6,212 bases of DNA from an uncultured Lachnospiraceae bacterium (lineage in GTDB: Bacteria > Bacillota > Clostridia > Lachnospirales > Lachnospiraceae), in the NCBI GenBank assembly GCA_910586585.1, contig CAJUKA010000188.1:1-6212 (forward strand). The letters run 5' to 3'. This document shows positions 5,257-6,212 of the stretch, piece by piece (within the stretch, counting starts at the first letter, position 1; the number at the start of each line of letters is the position of its first letter). The notes under the pieces are model-generated. The model was not told the origin of the DNA. It did not search any database and saw only the letters and a program-made list of their open reading frames with translations. Made by a program: the position numbers and the translations under genes.

Positions 5257-5291
5257 CAACAGAAAAGAGCCGTCCCCCGTGGGACGACCCT
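5257..5291 (-). terminator. Intrinsic terminator of the small-gene operon
   Basis: On the minus strand the arms 5291-5281 and 5276-5266 make an 11-bp stem (two G-T wobbles) with a 4-nt loop (5277-5280), then TTTTCTGTT down to 5257. It sits between the small ORFs above 5310 and the recombinase-like gene, separating the two units. Its tail overlaps a 12-bp palindrome CTGTTGCAACAG (5251-5262). Confidence 0.8.
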
Positions 5292-5309
5292 CATAAACAA
5301 CGGAAAGCT

Positions 5310-5354
5310 TTATGGCAGCAGATTTACCGGCTCCGGCTCAATATCTTCCTTCAT
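5310..5354 (-). CDS. Possible 14-residue peptide (MKEDIEPEPVNLLP)
   Basis: The ATG at 5354 lies 11 bases after the stop codon of the preceding small gene. An AGGA (5368-5365) overlaps that stop, and G-rich sequence runs up to the start codon. The peptide is acidic and proline-containing and ends 19 bp before the terminator stem. The close coupling argues for translation. The tiny size argues for chance. Confidence 0.3.
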   Translation of the reverse strand: MKEDIEPEPVNLLP

Positions 5355-5365
5355 GCCCCCCTTTC

Positions 5366-5494
5366 CTACAATCTCCGGGCTTCCTGCCAGCCCTGCAGCA
5401 TGTCCGCAGCCTCTGCCCATGAAAAACCGGCAAAATCTGCCGCTTCGTCGAGTGTCAGTTTCCCCGCATCCACCAATCCGAACAGCATTTCCAT
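5366..5494 (-). CDS. Small helical protein of unknown function (about 42 residues)
   Basis: From the ATG at 5494 the product is 42 residues: MEMLFGLVDAGKLTLDEAADFAGFSWAEA and a Trp/Gln-rich end. DEAADFAGFSWAEAADML has the shape of two short helices around a turn, as in small helix-turn-helix units, and this 'LFGLV-x-G-x-L-LDEAA-AG' style is common in short proteins of Firmicutes mobile elements (family impression only). The frame is open up to an ATG at 5641, which lies inside the upstream gene. The best ribosome site, AGGAGG (5518-5513), points to an ATG in a different frame at 5505. No strong site precedes 5494 or the next ATG at 5488, so the start is uncertain. It follows the 5556-5864 gene by about 60 bp. 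Confidence 0.5.
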   Translation of the reverse strand: MEMLFGLVDAGKLTLDEAADFAGFSWAEAADMLQGWQEARRL

Positions 5495-5555
5495 CCTGCC
5501 GGCATGATAATGCCTCCTGTATTCCTTTTTACCGTCATAACCCGCTACGGCACAG

Positions 5556-5864
5556 CTAATCAAACGGCAGCTCCTCATCCATGGCTTCTTCCGCCTTTTT
5601 CCTGCACATATTGCAGTAGCCATGCCTCTGGAAAAATCCACAGACCTGGTCCACCAGACACCTCAGATCCGTTTCATAACATGTCCTCCTTCCGGCCGCT
5701 TCGTCGTCCATCCGCTTCCTGTTGTCATACTGCAGGTGGTAAAATGTGCACGATACCGTCTCATCTTCCTTTCCGTTGTCGCGCCCCCTCCTTTCCACTG
5801 CCTTCTGCATCAGATCCTCCATCTGATGTTTCTCTTCCTCACTCAGATAATTAAACAATTCCAT
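5556..5864 (-). CDS. Cysteine-rich protein of unknown function (102 residues)
   Basis: I do not recognise a family. The N-terminus (MELFNYLSEEEKHQMEDLMQ, 1-20) is predicted amphipathic helix and the middle is Arg/Asp-rich. The last 45 residues hold five cysteines, including a YCNMC pair, in a His-containing segment (Cys-rich block about 62-90) that could bind a metal ion. The tail DEELPFD is acidic. I chose the ATG at 5864 because AAGGAGGG (5881-5874) lies nine bases upstream. A GTG at 5870 is too close to that site. It is the first gene of a short minus-strand operon that ends at the 5257-5291 terminator, and it lies directly downstream of the tandem-repeat array. A role as a small element-borne regulator is possible but not shown. 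Confidence 0.65.
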   Translation of the reverse strand: MELFNYLSEEEKHQMEDLMQKAVERRGRDNGKEDETVSCTFYHLQYDNRKRMDDEAAGRRTCYETDLRCLVDQVCGFFQRHGYCNMCRKKAEEAMDEELPFD

Positions 5865-5930
5865 ATTCACAATCCCTCCTTATCTTTTTTCCGAAAGGCT
5901 TACCGCTTTCCGACACACCCATGATATCAC

Positions 5931-5949
5931 ATCCGGAAGATCACCGGAT
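5931..5949. repeat. Inverted repeat between the array and the small-gene operon
   Basis: ATCCGG (5931-5936) and CCGGAT (5944-5949) are exact reverse complements around a 7-bp spacer. The repeat lies eight bases from the first tandem-repeat unit and about 65 bp before the first gene of the operon, so an operator role is possible. I found no convincing promoter hexamers beside it. Confidence 0.45.
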
Positions 5950-5956
5950 CTGTCAG

Positions 5957-6212
5957 ACATCACCTATGGCAGGAACATTAACTGCGGGGACAGTCATTAC
6001 AAACATCACCTATAGATACCGTTTCCTTTTACAGCCTCCGTAAAACAAACATCACCTACAGGCTTAATTTTCCTTATTACCATGAAAGAAACATCACCTT
6101 ACAGATGCAATTTCTTTTTTACAGTTCCGAGAATAAAACATCACCTTATAGATGCAATTTCTTTTTACAGTCCCGAAAATAAAACATCACCTTACAGGTG
6201 CAATTTCTTTTT
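5957..6212. repeat. 46-bp tandem repeat array, at least six units
   Basis: Units begin with ACATCACCT at 5957, 6003, 6049, 6091, 6138 and 6184, giving periods of 46, 46, 42, 47 and 46 bp. The last unit is cut by the window edge. The three right-hand units are nearly identical over their visible length: units 4 and 5 differ by three substitutions and one T. Units 1-3 keep little beyond the 9-10 bp core. The core runs into a small dyad (CACCT-TAC-AGGTG in unit 6). There are no unique spacers between long repeats, so it is not a CRISPR array. It fills the 348 bp upstream of the small-gene operon with no gene visible. Iterons of a plasmid origin, or a regulator-binding array, fit best. Confidence 0.85.

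Noticed and set aside
4397..5296. 299-codon plus-strand open frame
   Set aside because: It is antisense to the recombinase-like gene, Ser/Pro/Phe-rich in the way of shadow frames, and lacks a ribosome site and any domain pattern.
5312..5321. Third copy of the 29-bp repeat
   Set aside because: Only the first 10 bases (ATGGCAGCAG) match; the rest diverges, so chance is enough to explain it.
5495..5641. N-terminal extension of the 42-residue gene to the ATG at 5641
   Set aside because: It would overlap the upstream gene by 86 bp in another frame, and its sequence is basic and low-complexity, as expected of an antisense-like shadow.
5957..6212. CRISPR array
   Set aside because: The whole 46-bp unit is repeated in the right-hand copies, so there are no unique spacers, and no Cas-like gene is present.
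5957..6212. Chain of small overlapping peptides starting at the ATG in each repeat (minus strand)
   Set aside because: The peptides differ in length and frame from unit to unit, and the 42- and 47-bp units break the frame.

Overview
The window looks like accessory DNA of a Gram-positive gut-type Clostridia bacterium, probably Lachnospiraceae. This is an inference from strong AGGAGG-type ribosome sites, moderate base composition and the protein types; no gene fixes the species. Every well-supported gene except one lies on the minus strand.

Layout from left to right. A complete small serine recombinase gene (45-719, plus strand) has a near-perfect palindrome just upstream and a strong intrinsic terminator downstream (779-829). 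From about 830 to 1500 there is no intact gene. This stretch holds an A/T-rich inverted repeat, a probable C-terminal scrap of an antitoxin-like gene (944-1126), what looks like the 3' end of a group II intron on the minus strand (domain V and VI hairpins near 1147-1224), and a short triplicated 9-mer. It reads as an insertion graveyard.

From 4222 down to 1502 is a minus-strand defence or stability island. A clear sigma-A-type promoter with an inverted-repeat operator candidate drives an AbiEi-like antitoxin and an overlapping AbiEii-like nucleotidyltransferase toxin. A 73-residue protein of unknown role follows, and then a second, unrelated toxin-antitoxin pair: a short antitoxin overlapping a PIN-domain (VapC-like) toxin. 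Two 29-bp direct repeats (27/29 identical) bracket the AbiE pair, as if it had moved or been swapped as a cassette.

Upstream of that island is a protein with the outline of a tyrosine recombinase but without the expected box-I arginine and without a recognisable C-terminal catalytic end (4330-5214, minus). Before it come a terminator (5257-5291) and two or three small minus-strand ORFs (5310-5864), the first with a cysteine-rich tail. The right edge (5957-6212) is an array of at least six 46-bp tandem repeats that runs off the window. It sits upstream of the small-gene operon and could be an iteron array, a regulatory array or a decaying satellite.

Taken together this is part of a plasmid or integrative element: recombination functions at the outside, two addiction/defence modules in the middle, and a repeat array next to small element-specific genes. 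The known toxin-antitoxin families are not new. The repeat array, the cassette-like direct repeats, the 73-residue gene between the two modules and the degenerate recombinase are the parts I could not explain.
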